Shown piece by piece: positions 28,255-39,050 of a stretch of 64,000 nucleotides of DNA (the first letter of the stretch is position 1; each line of letters begins with the position of its first letter). Location: positions 1 to 64,000 of the forward strand of contig NZ_PJRS01000011.1 of NCBI RefSeq assembly GCF_002858925.1, in the 5' to 3' direction. The position numbers were made by a program, and so were the translations under genes. This DNA comes from Caulobacter zeae. GTDB taxonomy: Bacteria > Pseudomonadota > Alphaproteobacteria > Caulobacterales > Caulobacteraceae. Below the pieces are notes generated by a model that made no database searches, was not told the origin of the DNA, and saw only the letters and a program-made list of their open reading frames with translations.

Positions 28255-29139
28255 ATGGACCTCAAGTCCAGGATCAAGGATGGCGTGGCGGCGCTGGACC
28301 GCCAAGCGCGTCCGTGGGCGCAGCGCTCGAAGGCCAACGAATGGGCCTACGAGTTCCTGCTGTTCGGCCTGAAGCAAGCTTGGGCCTGCCTGTTCGGCGG
28401 CCTGATGCTGGTGCTGCTGGTCGGCACCTACCTGTTCTGGCCGCACGACGCGGCCCTGGCCCGCTACGACTTCCTCGTCATCGCCTCGGTCGCCATCCAG
28501 GCGATGCTGATCCTGCTCAAGCTGGAGCGCTGGGACGAGGCGGCGGTGATCCTGATCTTCCACCTGGTCGGCACGGCCATGGAGATCTTCAAGACCGCCC
28601 ACGGCTCTTGGATCTATCCCGAGGCCAGCGTCCTGCGGATCGGCGACGTGCCGCTGTTCACCGGCTTCATGTACGCCTGCGTCGGCAGCTACATCGCCCG
28701 TATCTGGCGATTGTTCGACATCACCTTCATCCGCTACCCGCCGTTCTGGAGCGCCCACGTCCTGGCGGTGCTGATCTATCTGAATTTCTTCACCCACCAC
28801 TATGTCACCGACATGCGGCTGGGGCTGTTCGCCCTGTCGGCCCTTTTGTTCGGCCGCACCTGGTTCGTGTTCACGCCCGACCGCGTGCAGCGCCGTATGC
28901 CGATGCTGCTGGGCCTGATGCTGGTGGCGCTGTTCATCTGGCTGGCCGAGAACCTCGGCACCGCCGCCGGGGCCTGGATCTATCCCAGCCAGCGCGAGGG
29001 TTGGCACATGGTGCCGATCGAGAAGCTGGGCGCCTGGTACCTGCTGATGACCATCAGCTTCGTGCTGGTCAGCCTCGTCCACCGCCCCCTCGACGCCTGT
29101 GTCGAACGCCTGCGCGAAGGCATCCGGGCGGCGGCCTGA
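28255..29139 (+). CDS. DUF817 family integral membrane protein
   Basis: 294 residues from ATG 28255. Family landmarks are WAYEFLLFGLKQAWACLFGG at the start, FKTAHGSWIYPE in the first half, PLFTGFMYACVGSYIARIWR in the middle, and GAWIYPSQREGWHMVPIEKL near the end. About eight membrane spans are seen. The family is conserved but has no established function; the repeated W-I-Y-P segments next to membrane spans are its distinctive feature. It is divergent from hisI with a short shared spacer of about 75 bases. Confidence 0.85.
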   Translation: MDLKSRIKDGVAALDRQARPWAQRSKANEWAYEFLLFGLKQAWACLFGGLMLVLLVGTYLFWPHDAALARYDFLVIASVAIQAMLILLKLERWDEAAVILIFHLVGTAMEIFKTAHGSWIYPEASVLRIGDVPLFTGFMYACVGSYIARIWRLFDITFIRYPPFWSAHVLAVLIYLNFFTHHYVTDMRLGLFALSALLFGRTWFVFTPDRVQRRMPMLLGLMLVALFIWLAENLGTAAGAWIYPSQREGWHMVPIEKLGAWYLLMTISFVLVSLVHRPLDACVERLREGIRAAA

Positions 29140-29348
29140 TCGCCGGAGAAACTTCGGCGGGGGCGGCCTGGACGTGGTATAAAGGGTCATGCGCCGGAGA
29201 GCGCTAGACGAGGCTCGTTCGCGACGCCCTCGACCTGCTCGGCGATTTGTCGATCCCATCCGTTTCTGTTCATCGCCGCCGACGTTCGGCGCGAAACCCC
29301 CCGTTGTCGGGGGCGCGACGACGCCTGCGACGCGCCTGGAGGATTTTT

Positions 29349-29645
29349 ATGGCCCGTCTCAAGACCATCGACGAACGCCCGCCGCGCCTGGCGCGCGACC
29401 TGCGCCTGCTGAGGCTCTCCGACGCCCTGCGCCGCTACGCGGTCAGGCTCCAGCCCGACGTCAACGCAGCCGGCCTGCTGGTCCATCGGGCCTTCGCGGC
29501 GGCCTTCGCCAAGCCGGTGCGCCCTGGCGGCGGCGAGGCGGCCAGAACGATGGAGGCCGGGCTGCGCGACCATGTCGACCGCAATCTGGCCGACGTCGAT
29601 GCCAAGGCTTCCTCCAACTCGCCGGCGCCTCATGACCGATCGTGA
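29349..29645 (+). CDS. 98-residue protein with a sigma-factor region-2-like segment (small-gene cluster, first gene)
   Basis: From ATG 29349, with GGAGG 7 bases upstream. The middle, DALRRYAVRLQPDVNAAGLL followed by VHRAFAAAFA, resembles the first helices of ECF sigma region 2 (L-R-R-Y-A then a D-A-x-L-V-x-x-x-F-x-x-A pattern). It lacks the rest of region 2 and all of region 4. It therefore cannot be a working sigma factor, and may be a decayed copy or a domain used for protein binding. The acidic C-terminus is poorly structured. It overlaps the next gene by 14 bases. I do not recognise a named family. Confidence 0.65.
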   Translation: MARLKTIDERPPRLARDLRLLRLSDALRRYAVRLQPDVNAAGLLVHRAFAAAFAKPVRPGGGEAARTMEAGLRDHVDRNLADVDAKASSNSPAPHDRS

Positions 29646-29892
29646 TCCTCCACGTCGTTCGCCTTTCGGCCGTCACGACTACGAGCTGACCTACGGCTGG
29701 CGTGACGAGGCGCTGAACGTGACCATCGGGGGCAAGCTGGCGACGCCGCCAGTTATCGGCGACGTCTACACGCTGGGTTCCCCAGACGGCATCCAGGACT
29801 TCACCGTGGTGCATCTCAGTCGTGAGGGCGGCCGCGGCTGGCTGGCCCGCTGTACGGCCACGCCCTACGACGGTCATGGAGGCGAGCGGTGA
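29632..29892 (+). CDS. 86-residue protein of unknown function (small-gene cluster, second gene)
   Basis: Starts at ATG 29632 inside the end of the previous gene and stops at TGA 29890-29892, overlapping the next GTG. The sequence looks like a small all-beta domain: YELTYGWRDEALNVTIGGK, then PPVIGDVYTLGSPDGIQDFT and VVHLSREGGRGWLARCTATP. One cysteine is present and there are no membrane spans or signal peptide, so it should be cytoplasmic. I do not recognise the family. Overlaps with both neighbours show co-translation. Confidence 0.65.
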   Translation: MTDRDPPRRSPFGRHDYELTYGWRDEALNVTIGGKLATPPVIGDVYTLGSPDGIQDFTVVHLSREGGRGWLARCTATPYDGHGGER

Positions 29893-30065
29893 GCGACGAT
29901 CTCGACCAGTTGCGACGCGAGAACGAGTATCTCAAGCGTCGGAACGCCCAGCTGCAAGCCGAGGCCTCGGATCTGGCCAGCGAGGTTTTGCGGCTGCAGC
30001 AGCATCTGAGCCGCCTGGCCGTGCGCGCCGTCACGGCGCCCAATCCCCTGTCGGGAGGACAATAG
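29889..30065 (+). CDS. 58-residue coiled-coil protein (small-gene cluster, third gene)
   Basis: A GTG start at 29889 shares bases with the previous stop. The product, MSDDLDQLRRENEYLKRRNA followed by QLQAEASDLASEVLRLQQHL, has a clear heptad pattern over about 40 residues, then a short Pro/Gly tail ending LSGGQ. It likely forms a dimer or pairs with a helix of a neighbour's product. It contains no DNA-binding basic region, so a leucine-zipper transcription factor is unlikely. The stop codon TAG is directly followed by the ATG of the fourth gene. Confidence 0.65.
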   Translation: MSDDLDQLRRENEYLKRRNAQLQAEASDLASEVLRLQQHLSRLAVRAVTAPNPLSGGQ

Positions 30066-30257
30066 ATGGGCCTGCCGCCCCACCACGTCGCCGCCCTGCG
30101 CAACCTGGCGCGCAAGAAGCTCGGCCACGACGTCGACTGGATCAACATCTCCGACGCTCGGGCCCTGACCGACCAGGGGCTGGCCGAACGCGGCCGCACC
30201 GGCTGGGTGATCACCCGGGCCGGCGAGGCGGCGCTTTCGGAGCACGAGCGGGGTTAA
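30066..30257 (+). CDS. 63-residue small protein, winged-helix-like C-terminus (small-gene cluster, fourth gene)
   Basis: ATG 30066 immediately follows the third gene, and TCGGGAGGACAA just upstream gives a strong ribosome-binding site (GGGAGG). The sequence starts MGLPPHHVAALRNLARKKLG and ends with ARALTDQGLAERGRTGWVIT followed by RAGEAALSEHERG. That last part matches the last helix plus wing pattern of MarR-like winged helices (LxxxGLxxRxxxGWxxTxxG). The recognition helix is plausible but the domain is short, so DNA binding is only a guess. An intergenic repeat follows. Confidence 0.65.
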   Translation: MGLPPHHVAALRNLARKKLGHDVDWINISDARALTDQGLAERGRTGWVITRAGEAALSEHERG

Positions 30258-30263
30258 ACGCCG

Positions 30264-30373
30264 GATCCTCCCCCTTTGGGGGAGGTGGCCCAGAGGGCCG
30301 GAGGGGGTAGCGCGGCATTGGCCATGAAACCCCCTCAGTCGCTTCGCGACAGCTCCCCCGGAGGGGGAGCATC
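30264..30373. repeat. Palindromic intergenic repeat, family C copy 1
   Basis: Two facing units: GATCCTCCCCCTTTGGGGGA with GGCCCAGAGGGCCGGAGGGG, and CCCCCTCAGTCGCTTCGCGA with CAGCTCCCCCGGAGGGGGAG. Each unit has a G/C-run hairpin plus a second small palindrome. Copies in other arrangements lie at 49690-49792 and 55556-55676. Confidence 0.8.
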
Positions 30374-30381
30374 TTTGCGGC

Positions 30382-31017
30382 CTACTTCCGCACCAGGTCC
30401 ATGAACCGCTGCTGCAGGACCTTGTCGGTCTTGAACACGCCGCGGAACTGGGTGGTGATGGTCGAGACGTCGTGGTGGTGCACGCCGCGGGTCGACATGC
30501 ACTGGTGCTCGGCGTCGATCAGTACGGCCACGCCGGCGGCCGAGAGGTGGTCCTCGATGGCGTCGGCGACCTGCATGGTCATGGTTTCCTGGGTCTGCAG
30601 GCGCTTGGCGTAGATCTCGACCAGGCGCGCCAGCTTCGACAGGCCCACGACCTTGCCGGTGGGCATGTAGGCCACCCAGGCCTTGCCCAGGAACGGCGCC
30701 ATGTGGTGCTCGCAGTGGCTCTGCACGTCGATACCGCGCAGCATGACCATGTCGTCATAGCCCTGCACGTCCTCGAAAGTGCGCGACAGTTCCTTGGCCG
30801 GGTCGCCGTCATAGCCGGCGAACCACTCGCCATAGGCGTCGACCACGCGCTGGGGCGTGTCGAGCAGGCCTTCGCGGTCGGGGTTGTCGCCGGCCCAGGC
30901 CAGCAGCGTGCGCACGGCGGCCATGGCTTCGTCGCGGGTGGGGCGCTGGGCGGGTTCAAGATCAAGACCGGTGTCGTCAGAGCCGATCAGGGTTCGCTCG
31001 CGGGTCAGGGCGTCCAT
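30382..31017 (-). CDS. folE: GTP cyclohydrolase I
   Basis: 211 residues from ATG 31017 (MDALTRERTLIGSDD). The zinc-site and active-site motifs are complete: GIDVQSHCEHHMAPFLGKAW, VGLSKLARLVEIYAKRLQTQ, and AEHQCMSTRGVHHHDVSTIT. The enzyme turns GTP into 7,8-dihydroneopterin triphosphate, the entry to folate synthesis. It is divergent from cysS with a spacer of about 195 bases. The upstream extension possible to 31089 is not conserved in the family and was left out. Confidence 0.95.
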   Translation of the reverse strand: MDALTRERTLIGSDDTGLDLEPAQRPTRDEAMAAVRTLLAWAGDNPDREGLLDTPQRVVDAYGEWFAGYDGDPAKELSRTFEDVQGYDDMVMLRGIDVQSHCEHHMAPFLGKAWVAYMPTGKVVGLSKLARLVEIYAKRLQTQETMTMQVADAIEDHLSAAGVAVLIDAEHQCMSTRGVHHHDVSTITTQFRGVFKTDKVLQQRFMDLVRK

Positions 31018-31211
31018 GTTTTCGCGGGGTTTCTTTCCACGGGCTGAGTTGCGCCAGGACGCCTGTCGCCCTGGAATTACGCGTGCCACCCGTTAAAGGG
31101 CGCGCCCCTCCCGTCGTTAAAGACGTGGTTCGAAGGCGCGCACCTCGCTATATGGGTCCGGTTTTTCGTTCCGACAACACCCTTCCGCTGCGTCAAGGCG
31201 ACCGACTTTTC

Positions 31212-32603
<1,392 letters not shown>

Positions 32604-32675
32604 GGCCTTTTCCTTCTCCCCTTGCGGGAGAAGGTGTCGGCGAAAGCCGACGGATGAGGGTTTTTCAAAAGCAGG

Positions 32676-32707
32676 ACGCCGCGAAAGCTGATCGGCTTTC
32701 GCGGCGT
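32676..32707 (-). terminator. Strong hairpin downstream of the GT39 gene, likely terminator
   Basis: ACGCCGCGAAAGC (32676-32688) pairs perfectly with GCTTTCGCGGCGT (32695-32707) across TGATCG. On the minus strand a T-rich tail (CTTTTGAAAAA) follows after a few bases. A second hairpin, CTCCTCCCCCG (32726-32736) with CGGGGGAGGAG (32742-32752), stands directly after the GT39 stop. The pair separates the convergent cysS and GT39 genes. Confidence 0.55.
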
Positions 32708-32753
32708 TCTCGTCTCGGCGTGCATCTCCTCCCCCGGGCAACGGGGGAGGAGC

Positions 32754-34337
32754 TTACCGCGCCGTCGACCCGCCGTTCTCCGGATCCGGGGGCAGCCCCG
32801 TCTTCGGATCGCGGGGCACGGGCGCAAAGCCCTCGGCGATGAACAGGTCCGTCCGCCGGTTGCGCTTGGCGTCCAGCCGCACGCGGACGATCTCGTCGCC
32901 CGAATGGGCCTTGAAGTCCTGCTCGATCTTGGATCGGTAGACCCCCTCCAGGCTGGCGACCAGCGCCCGGCGGCCATACTCGGGCGTCAGCGGGGCCTCG
33001 GTCTCGGCCTGGTTCTGCGGATGGGCCTCGTGCACCCAGATACGCAGCGGCGGGGCGCCGAACGTGCCCCAGTAGTCGCGGCCGTAATAGGCCGCCACGT
33101 TGAACAGGAAGCGGTCGTCCACGGCCACGGCGGTCACGCCGACGCCGGCCTGCTCCTCGCGGGCCCGGTCGATGATCGCCTGCACCGTCTGGTCCCAGCC
33201 GCGCACCCGCTTGAAGCTGTTGGACAGGCCGATGTTGTCGGCCAGGCGCGGGTTGGTCAGGCAGGCCAGGAACAGGCCCGCGAACACGCCCTGAACGGCC
33301 AGGCCCGCGATCAGCCATTTGCGGGCGCCCCAGCGCATCATCCAGCCGGCCGCCAGCACCGAGCCGGCGACATAGGCGGCGGCCGCCCAGTTGGCGTTGG
33401 CGCGGCTGACGAAGGCCTGGCCGGCCACGGTCAGCAGGGGGGGCAAAGCAAAGCACAGCAGCAGCACGTCGGCCGGCGCCAGCTTGCGGCGCACCGCCAG
33501 CACGATCCCGCCGCCCAGCAGCACGCCGAAGGGCAGGGGGCCGAACACCCCGAACTGCGAGCCGACGAACTCGACCAGCTCACGCGGGTTGAACAGCGAG
33601 TGCGAGCCCCAGTTGGCGTTGGCGGCGGTGTGCTCGACCGTGGCGAACTTGTGGGCGGCGTTCCAGATCACATTCGGAGCGAAGACGGCGATCAGTACGC
33701 CGAAGAAGGCCAGGGCCATCGGCCAGGTCCAGACCTTGCGGGCCTCGCGCGACAGGGCCAGGTGCGCGCCGATGCTGGCCAGCACATAGACCGCCGCGTA
33801 CTTCGACAGGAAGGCCAGGCCCAGCGCCGCGCCCAGGCCCGCCGCGACCAGCAGGCGCTTGCGACCGGCTTCAGCGGCCGGCAGCGAGACATAGGCCCAG
33901 ATCGTCAGAGCCAGGAAGAACAACAGCGGCGCGTCGGTGCCGATCACCGCCGACGACAGGGCCACGCCCGGCATCAGGGCATAGACCGCCGCGGCCGCCA
34001 GGCCGGTCCAGCCGCCATAGAGCCTGCGGGCGATGCGATGCAGCACCAGGGCCGTGGCGCCGTGCAGCAGCGGCGCGCCCACCCGCAGCCAGGCCTCGGC
34101 GTCGCCGCCGATCTGAGTGGTCAGCCAGATCACCCACGCGACCATCGGCGGCTTGGAGTAGTAGCCGAAGTCCAGGGTGCGCGACCAAAGCCAGTATTGG
34201 GCTTCGTCCGGGTACAACTCCAGCGGTGTCGAAAAAATCGCCAGAACCCGGACGATTGTCAAAAGGCCCACCGCGATGAGGGTGAGGCGCCAGGCGCGGG
34301 CTTCTGAATCCAAGGCGGGCAAGGCGGTAGCGGTCAT
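32754..34337 (-). CDS. GT39-family (ArnT/PMT-like) membrane glycosyltransferase
   Basis: 527 residues with about eleven membrane spans. The catalytic loop of GT-C enzymes follows the first span as PLELYPDEAQYWLWSRTLDF with D43 and E44, and a second conserved stretch reads YYSKPPMVAWVIWLTTQIGG. The C-terminal 150 residues are periplasmic. The family transfers a sugar from a polyprenyl phosphate donor to lipid A or another envelope acceptor. The acceptor cannot be told from sequence; no arn genes are nearby. It is divergent from the TonB-dependent receptor gene. Confidence 0.88.
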   Translation of the reverse strand: MTATALPALDSEARAWRLTLIAVGLLTIVRVLAIFSTPLELYPDEAQYWLWSRTLDFGYYSKPPMVAWVIWLTTQIGGDAEAWLRVGAPLLHGATALVLHRIARRLYGGWTGLAAAAVYALMPGVALSSAVIGTDAPLLFFLALTIWAYVSLPAAEAGRKRLLVAAGLGAALGLAFLSKYAAVYVLASIGAHLALSREARKVWTWPMALAFFGVLIAVFAPNVIWNAAHKFATVEHTAANANWGSHSLFNPRELVEFVGSQFGVFGPLPFGVLLGGGIVLAVRRKLAPADVLLLCFALPPLLTVAGQAFVSRANANWAAAAYVAGSVLAAGWMMRWGARKWLIAGLAVQGVFAGLFLACLTNPRLADNIGLSNSFKRVRGWDQTVQAIIDRAREEQAGVGVTAVAVDDRFLFNVAAYYGRDYWGTFGAPPLRIWVHEAHPQNQAETEAPLTPEYGRRALVASLEGVYRSKIEQDFKAHSGDEIVRVRLDAKRNRRTDLFIAEGFAPVPRDPKTGLPPDPENGGSTAR

Positions 34338-34525
34338 GCCCTCTCCTTAGCCAAGTAAGTGAAATCTGACCAATCGTTCCGCAAACAACCGTCGTTGTGG
34401 CAGTTTCTGGGCGATCGTGGCGTTTCCGTCACCAAACCTTCGAAATGTTTCGCTAAACCCCCGGAACGATGCGGATTGATGCTCACCTTTAGGGCTCGCG
34501 TCAAAGAATGAGGGGATCCTTCGAT

Positions 34526-36964
34526 ATGAACACGAAAAAAATCGCCTGCCTGGCGTCGACCGCGCTGGTCGGCAGCCTGCTGGCGGCTACCGCCGCTTTC
34601 GCCCAGTCGACCGGTTCGTCGGAAGTCGACCAGGTTGTCGTCACCGCCGCCCGCGCTCGGGCCATCGCCGGCCAGGTCCAAGAAACCCTGCCGAAGTCGC
34701 GCGCCACGATCGACGGCGCGTACCTGCAGAACCAGGCCACCGGCCAGAACATCTTCCAGTCGCTGAACCAGCTTCCGGGCGTCAGCTTCACCAACAACGA
34801 CCCGTACGGCTCGTCGGGCGGCAACCTGCGCCTGCGCGGCTTCGACGGTAACCGCGTCTCGGTCACCTTCGACGGCGTTCCGCTGAACGACACCGGCAAC
34901 TACGCCGTGTACCCCAACCAGATGCTGGACCCCGAGCTGATCAGCCGCGCCAGCGTCAACCTGGGCGCCACCGACGTCGACAGCCCGACCGCTTCGGCCA
35001 CCGGCGGCACGATCAACTACACCACCCGTCTTCCGGGCACTGAAGCCGGCGGCATCGCCACCGCTTCGTTCGGCTCGAACAACTATCACCGCGGCTTCCT
35101 GATGCTGGAAAGCGGCGAAGTCGGCCCGCTCGGCACCCGCGTCTTCGTCGCCGGCAGCTACCAGAAGTACGACAAGTTCAAGGGCCCGGGCGAACTGGAG
35201 AAGAAGCAGTTCAACGCTCGCCTCTACCAGCCGATCGGCGACAACGGCGACTTCGTCAGCCTGGCCGCCAACTACAACATCAACCGCAACAACAACATCC
35301 GCGCCCTGACGCTGTCGGACTTCCGTAACTTCGGCAAGGACTACGACTTCGACGCGACCTGCCCGGCCATCAGCGCCGGCAACTGCGCCAACTTCTACGG
35401 TCGCCAGGTCAACCCGTCGAACACCGGCAGCATCCGCGGCGCCGGCCTGTTCCACGTCGCCGACAACCTGCGCCTGACCGTCGACCCGTCGTTCTCCTAC
35501 ACCCTGGCCGACGGCGGCTCGCAGCTGGGCACGATCAGCGAGACCGACGGTCGCGTCCGCGGCACCCGCTTCGGCTCGATCACCGGCTTCGACCTGAACG
35601 GCGACGGCGACACCACCGACACCGTCGCGTTCTTCGCGCCGTCGGTCACCAACACCCGCCGCTACAGCCTGACCACCTCGCTGATCTGGGACATCAACCC
35701 CCAGAACCGCATCCGCGTGGCCTACACCGGCGACTACGGCCGTCACCGTCAGACGGGTGAATTCACCTACCTGAACCCGGATGGCACCACGACCAACGTG
35801 TTCGGCGGCAAGGAAGGCCACGGCAAGACCGTCGCCACGGCCGACGGCAGCATCCTGCGCAACCGCGACCGTTTCTCGATCGCCCAGCTGAACCAGGTCG
35901 CGGCTGAATACGTCGGCAAGTTCTACGACAACCGCCTGGTCGTGAACGCCGGCCTGCGCGCCCCGTTCTTCAAGCGTGAACTGAACCAGTTCTGCTACAC
36001 GACCAACGCCTCGACCCTCCCGGGCGTCGTCACCGGCTTCAACGTGATCTGCACCACGCAGACCCCGAATGCCGCCGCCGCTGACGGTTCGGTCACCTTC
36101 GGCACCTCGGCCACGAAGTACATCGCGCCGTGGGCCGCCACCGTGAAGTACGACAAGGTCCTGCCGAACGCCGGCCTGACCTACCAGATCGCGCCGGGCC
36201 ACTCGGTCTACACCAGCTACGCCGAGGGCTTCTCGTCGCCGCGGACCGACAACCTCTACACCGCGACCCTGGTCAACGGTAAGGGCGCTCCGGCCGACAC
36301 CCAGCCGGAAACCACCCGCACCTTCGACGTCGGCTACCGCTACGCCTCGGGCCAGCTGCTGGCCACCGTCGCGGCGTGGAGCACGAAGTACAAGAACCGC
36401 ATCGTGCAGTCGTACGATCCGGACCTGGGCATCAGCATCGACCGCAACGTCGGCGACGTCGACGCCTTCGGCCTGGACACCCAAGCCGCCTGGCGCCTGG
36501 CCGACTACCTGACCGTCACGGCGTCGTACTCGTACAACAACAGCGAGATCCAGTCGGACCTGGTCAACGGCGCCGCCGCCGGCAACATCCTGCCGCTGAA
36601 GGGCAAGCAGATCGTCGAAACCCCGACGCACACCTTCGGTGGTCGTCTGGACTGGGACATCACCGAGAAGCTGCACTTCGGCGTGCAGGGCAAGTTCACC
36701 GGCGACCGCTACTCGACCGACGTGAACGACGAAGTCGCTCCGCACTACACCGTGTGGGATCTCGACGTGCGTTACGAACTGCCGTTCGCCGAGCGCACCT
36801 ACGCGCAACTGAACGTCACCAACCTGTTCGACGAGACCTACTTCGGTTCGATCAGCTCGCGCACCAACGCCCTGCCGGTCACCGGCGTCACGGGCGTCGG
36901 CGCTCCGACCTACTACATCGGCGCTCCGCGCACCGTGCAGTTCACCCTGCGCACGGAGTTCTAA
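34526..36964 (+). CDS. TonB-dependent outer-membrane receptor
   Basis: 812 residues from ATG 34526. A signal peptide (ACLASTALVGSLLAATAAFA) is followed by a TonB-box-like DQVVVTAAR. The plug domain has SLNQLPGVSFTNNDPYG, LRLRGFDGNRVSVTFDGVPL and GTINYTTRLPG. A 22-strand barrel ends in VQFTLRTEF with the terminal Phe. A loop near residue 356 carries DLNGDGDTTDTV, an EF-hand/dockerin-like calcium loop. Such receptors import siderophores, vitamin B12 or glycans using TonB energy; the substrate is unknown. No FecR-type regulator or inner-membrane transporter is adjacent. A strong terminator follows. Confidence 0.92.
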   Translation: MNTKKIACLASTALVGSLLAATAAFAQSTGSSEVDQVVVTAARARAIAGQVQETLPKSRATIDGAYLQNQATGQNIFQSLNQLPGVSFTNNDPYGSSGGNLRLRGFDGNRVSVTFDGVPLNDTGNYAVYPNQMLDPELISRASVNLGATDVDSPTASATGGTINYTTRLPGTEAGGIATASFGSNNYHRGFLMLESGEVGPLGTRVFVAGSYQKYDKFKGPGELEKKQFNARLYQPIGDNGDFVSLAANYNINRNNNIRALTLSDFRNFGKDYDFDATCPAISAGNCANFYGRQVNPSNTGSIRGAGLFHVADNLRLTVDPSFSYTLADGGSQLGTISETDGRVRGTRFGSITGFDLNGDGDTTDTVAFFAPSVTNTRRYSLTTSLIWDINPQNRIRVAYTGDYGRHRQTGEFTYLNPDGTTTNVFGGKEGHGKTVATADGSILRNRDRFSIAQLNQVAAEYVGKFYDNRLVVNAGLRAPFFKRELNQFCYTTNASTLPGVVTGFNVICTTQTPNAAAADGSVTFGTSATKYIAPWAATVKYDKVLPNAGLTYQIAPGHSVYTSYAEGFSSPRTDNLYTATLVNGKGAPADTQPETTRTFDVGYRYASGQLLATVAAWSTKYKNRIVQSYDPDLGISIDRNVGDVDAFGLDTQAAWRLADYLTVTASYSYNNSEIQSDLVNGAAAGNILPLKGKQIVETPTHTFGGRLDWDITEKLHFGVQGKFTGDRYSTDVNDEVAPHYTVWDLDVRYELPFAERTYAQLNVTNLFDETYFGSISSRTNALPVTGVTGVGAPTYYIGAPRTVQFTLRTEF

Positions 36965-36993
36965 GACCTGCGCATCCCCTCCGGATGCACGGG

Positions 36994-37023
36994 AAGGGCG
37001 GCTCTTCGGAGCCGCCCTTTTTC
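36994..37023 (+). terminator. Rho-independent terminator after the TonB-dependent receptor
   Basis: AAGGGCGGCTC (36994-37004) and GAGCCGCCCTT (37009-37019) form a perfect 11-bp stem closed by a TTCG tetraloop, followed by a T-rich tail (TTTCTTTT). This is a textbook intrinsic terminator. Confidence 0.93.
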
Positions 37024-37111
37024 TTTTGTCGCAGCAATTTGCTAGAAGGCGCGCTTGACCCCCGGGCCATCCGGGGCCATCTGCGCCCCTCGTTTTGACC
37101 AGGTTTCGAAA

Positions 37112-38116
37112 ATGACCCTCACCGTTCCCGCCGAGTGGGCTCCGCACCGCGCCATGTGGCTGGGCTTCCCGAGCCATGGCGAACATTGGAAGGAAGATCT
37201 CGAGCAGGCCCAGCAGGAGGTCGCCGACCTCGCCCGGGCGCTGGCCGGTCCTGGCGGCGAGCGCGTGCGCCTGATGGTCGTCGGCGACGAGGCTGAGGCC
37301 GCCGCCCGCGCCCTGCTGTCCGACACCAGCGTCGAGATCGTCCGCGGCCAGTTCGGCGACATCTGGCTGCGCGACACCGGCCCGATCTTCACCGAGACCG
37401 CCCAGGGCCCGTCGGCCGCCGGCTTCAAGTTCAACGGCTGGGGCGGCAAGTACGAGCTGGAGGGCGACGAGATCGTCGCCGAGCAGATCGCCGCGGCCTC
37501 GGGCGTGGCGCTGGTTCGCAACGACTTCGTGCTCGAAGGCGGCTCGCTCGACCACGACGGCCTGGGCACGGTGCTGACCACCCGCCAGTGCGTGCTGAAC
37601 GACAACCGCAACCCGGGCATGGACGAGGCCGCCATCACCGCCGCCTTCGCCGCCTCGATGGGGATCAAGAAGGTGCTGTGGCTGGGCGATGGTCTGCTCA
37701 ACGACCACACCGACGGCCACGTCGACAACCTGGCCCGCTTCGTCGCCCCGGGCGTCGTGGCCTGCCCGATGGCCTTCGGCGCGGACGACCCCAACGCCGA
37801 GATCTATGCCGAGACCGCCCGCCTGCTGGGCGCCATGACCGACAGCCGCGGCTCGCCGCTTCAGGTCGTGCGCGTGCCTTCGCCGGGCCGCATCCTCGAC
37901 GAGGACGGCGAGCCGATCCCGGCCTCGCACATGAACTTCCTGATCGCCAACGAGGCCGTGATTGTCCCGATCTACGCCGAGGAGTCGGGCGCCTTCGCCG
38001 TCGAGGTGATCAAGGGGCTGTTCCCCGAGCGCCAGGTCATCGGCCTGCCCTCGACCGCGATCCTCACTGGCGGTGGCTCGTTCCACTGCATCAGCCAGCA
38101 AGAACCCGGGGAGTAA
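37112..38116 (+). CDS. aguA: Agmatine deiminase
   Basis: 334 residues from ATG 37112. Landmarks of the guanidino-modifying fold are APHRAMWLGFPSHGEHW at the start, WLRDTGPIF, the NDHTDGHVDNLARFV histidine region, and the C-terminal GGGSFHCISQQEPG with the nucleophilic cysteine. It hydrolyses agmatine to N-carbamoylputrescine and ammonium in the cytoplasm. The next gene follows after 6 bases and performs the next step, so the two form a putrescine-synthesis operon. Confidence 0.95.
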   Translation: MTLTVPAEWAPHRAMWLGFPSHGEHWKEDLEQAQQEVADLARALAGPGGERVRLMVVGDEAEAAARALLSDTSVEIVRGQFGDIWLRDTGPIFTETAQGPSAAGFKFNGWGGKYELEGDEIVAEQIAAASGVALVRNDFVLEGGSLDHDGLGTVLTTRQCVLNDNRNPGMDEAAITAAFAASMGIKKVLWLGDGLLNDHTDGHVDNLARFVAPGVVACPMAFGADDPNAEIYAETARLLGAMTDSRGSPLQVVRVPSPGRILDEDGEPIPASHMNFLIANEAVIVPIYAEESGAFAVEVIKGLFPERQVIGLPSTAILTGGGSFHCISQQEPGE

Positions 38117-38122
38117 GTCGAC

Positions 38123-39004
<882 letters not shown>

Positions 39005-39050
39005 GGGCGGCGACGGAGCGGGAAGGGCCTCTTCCCGCTCCACTGGCCCG

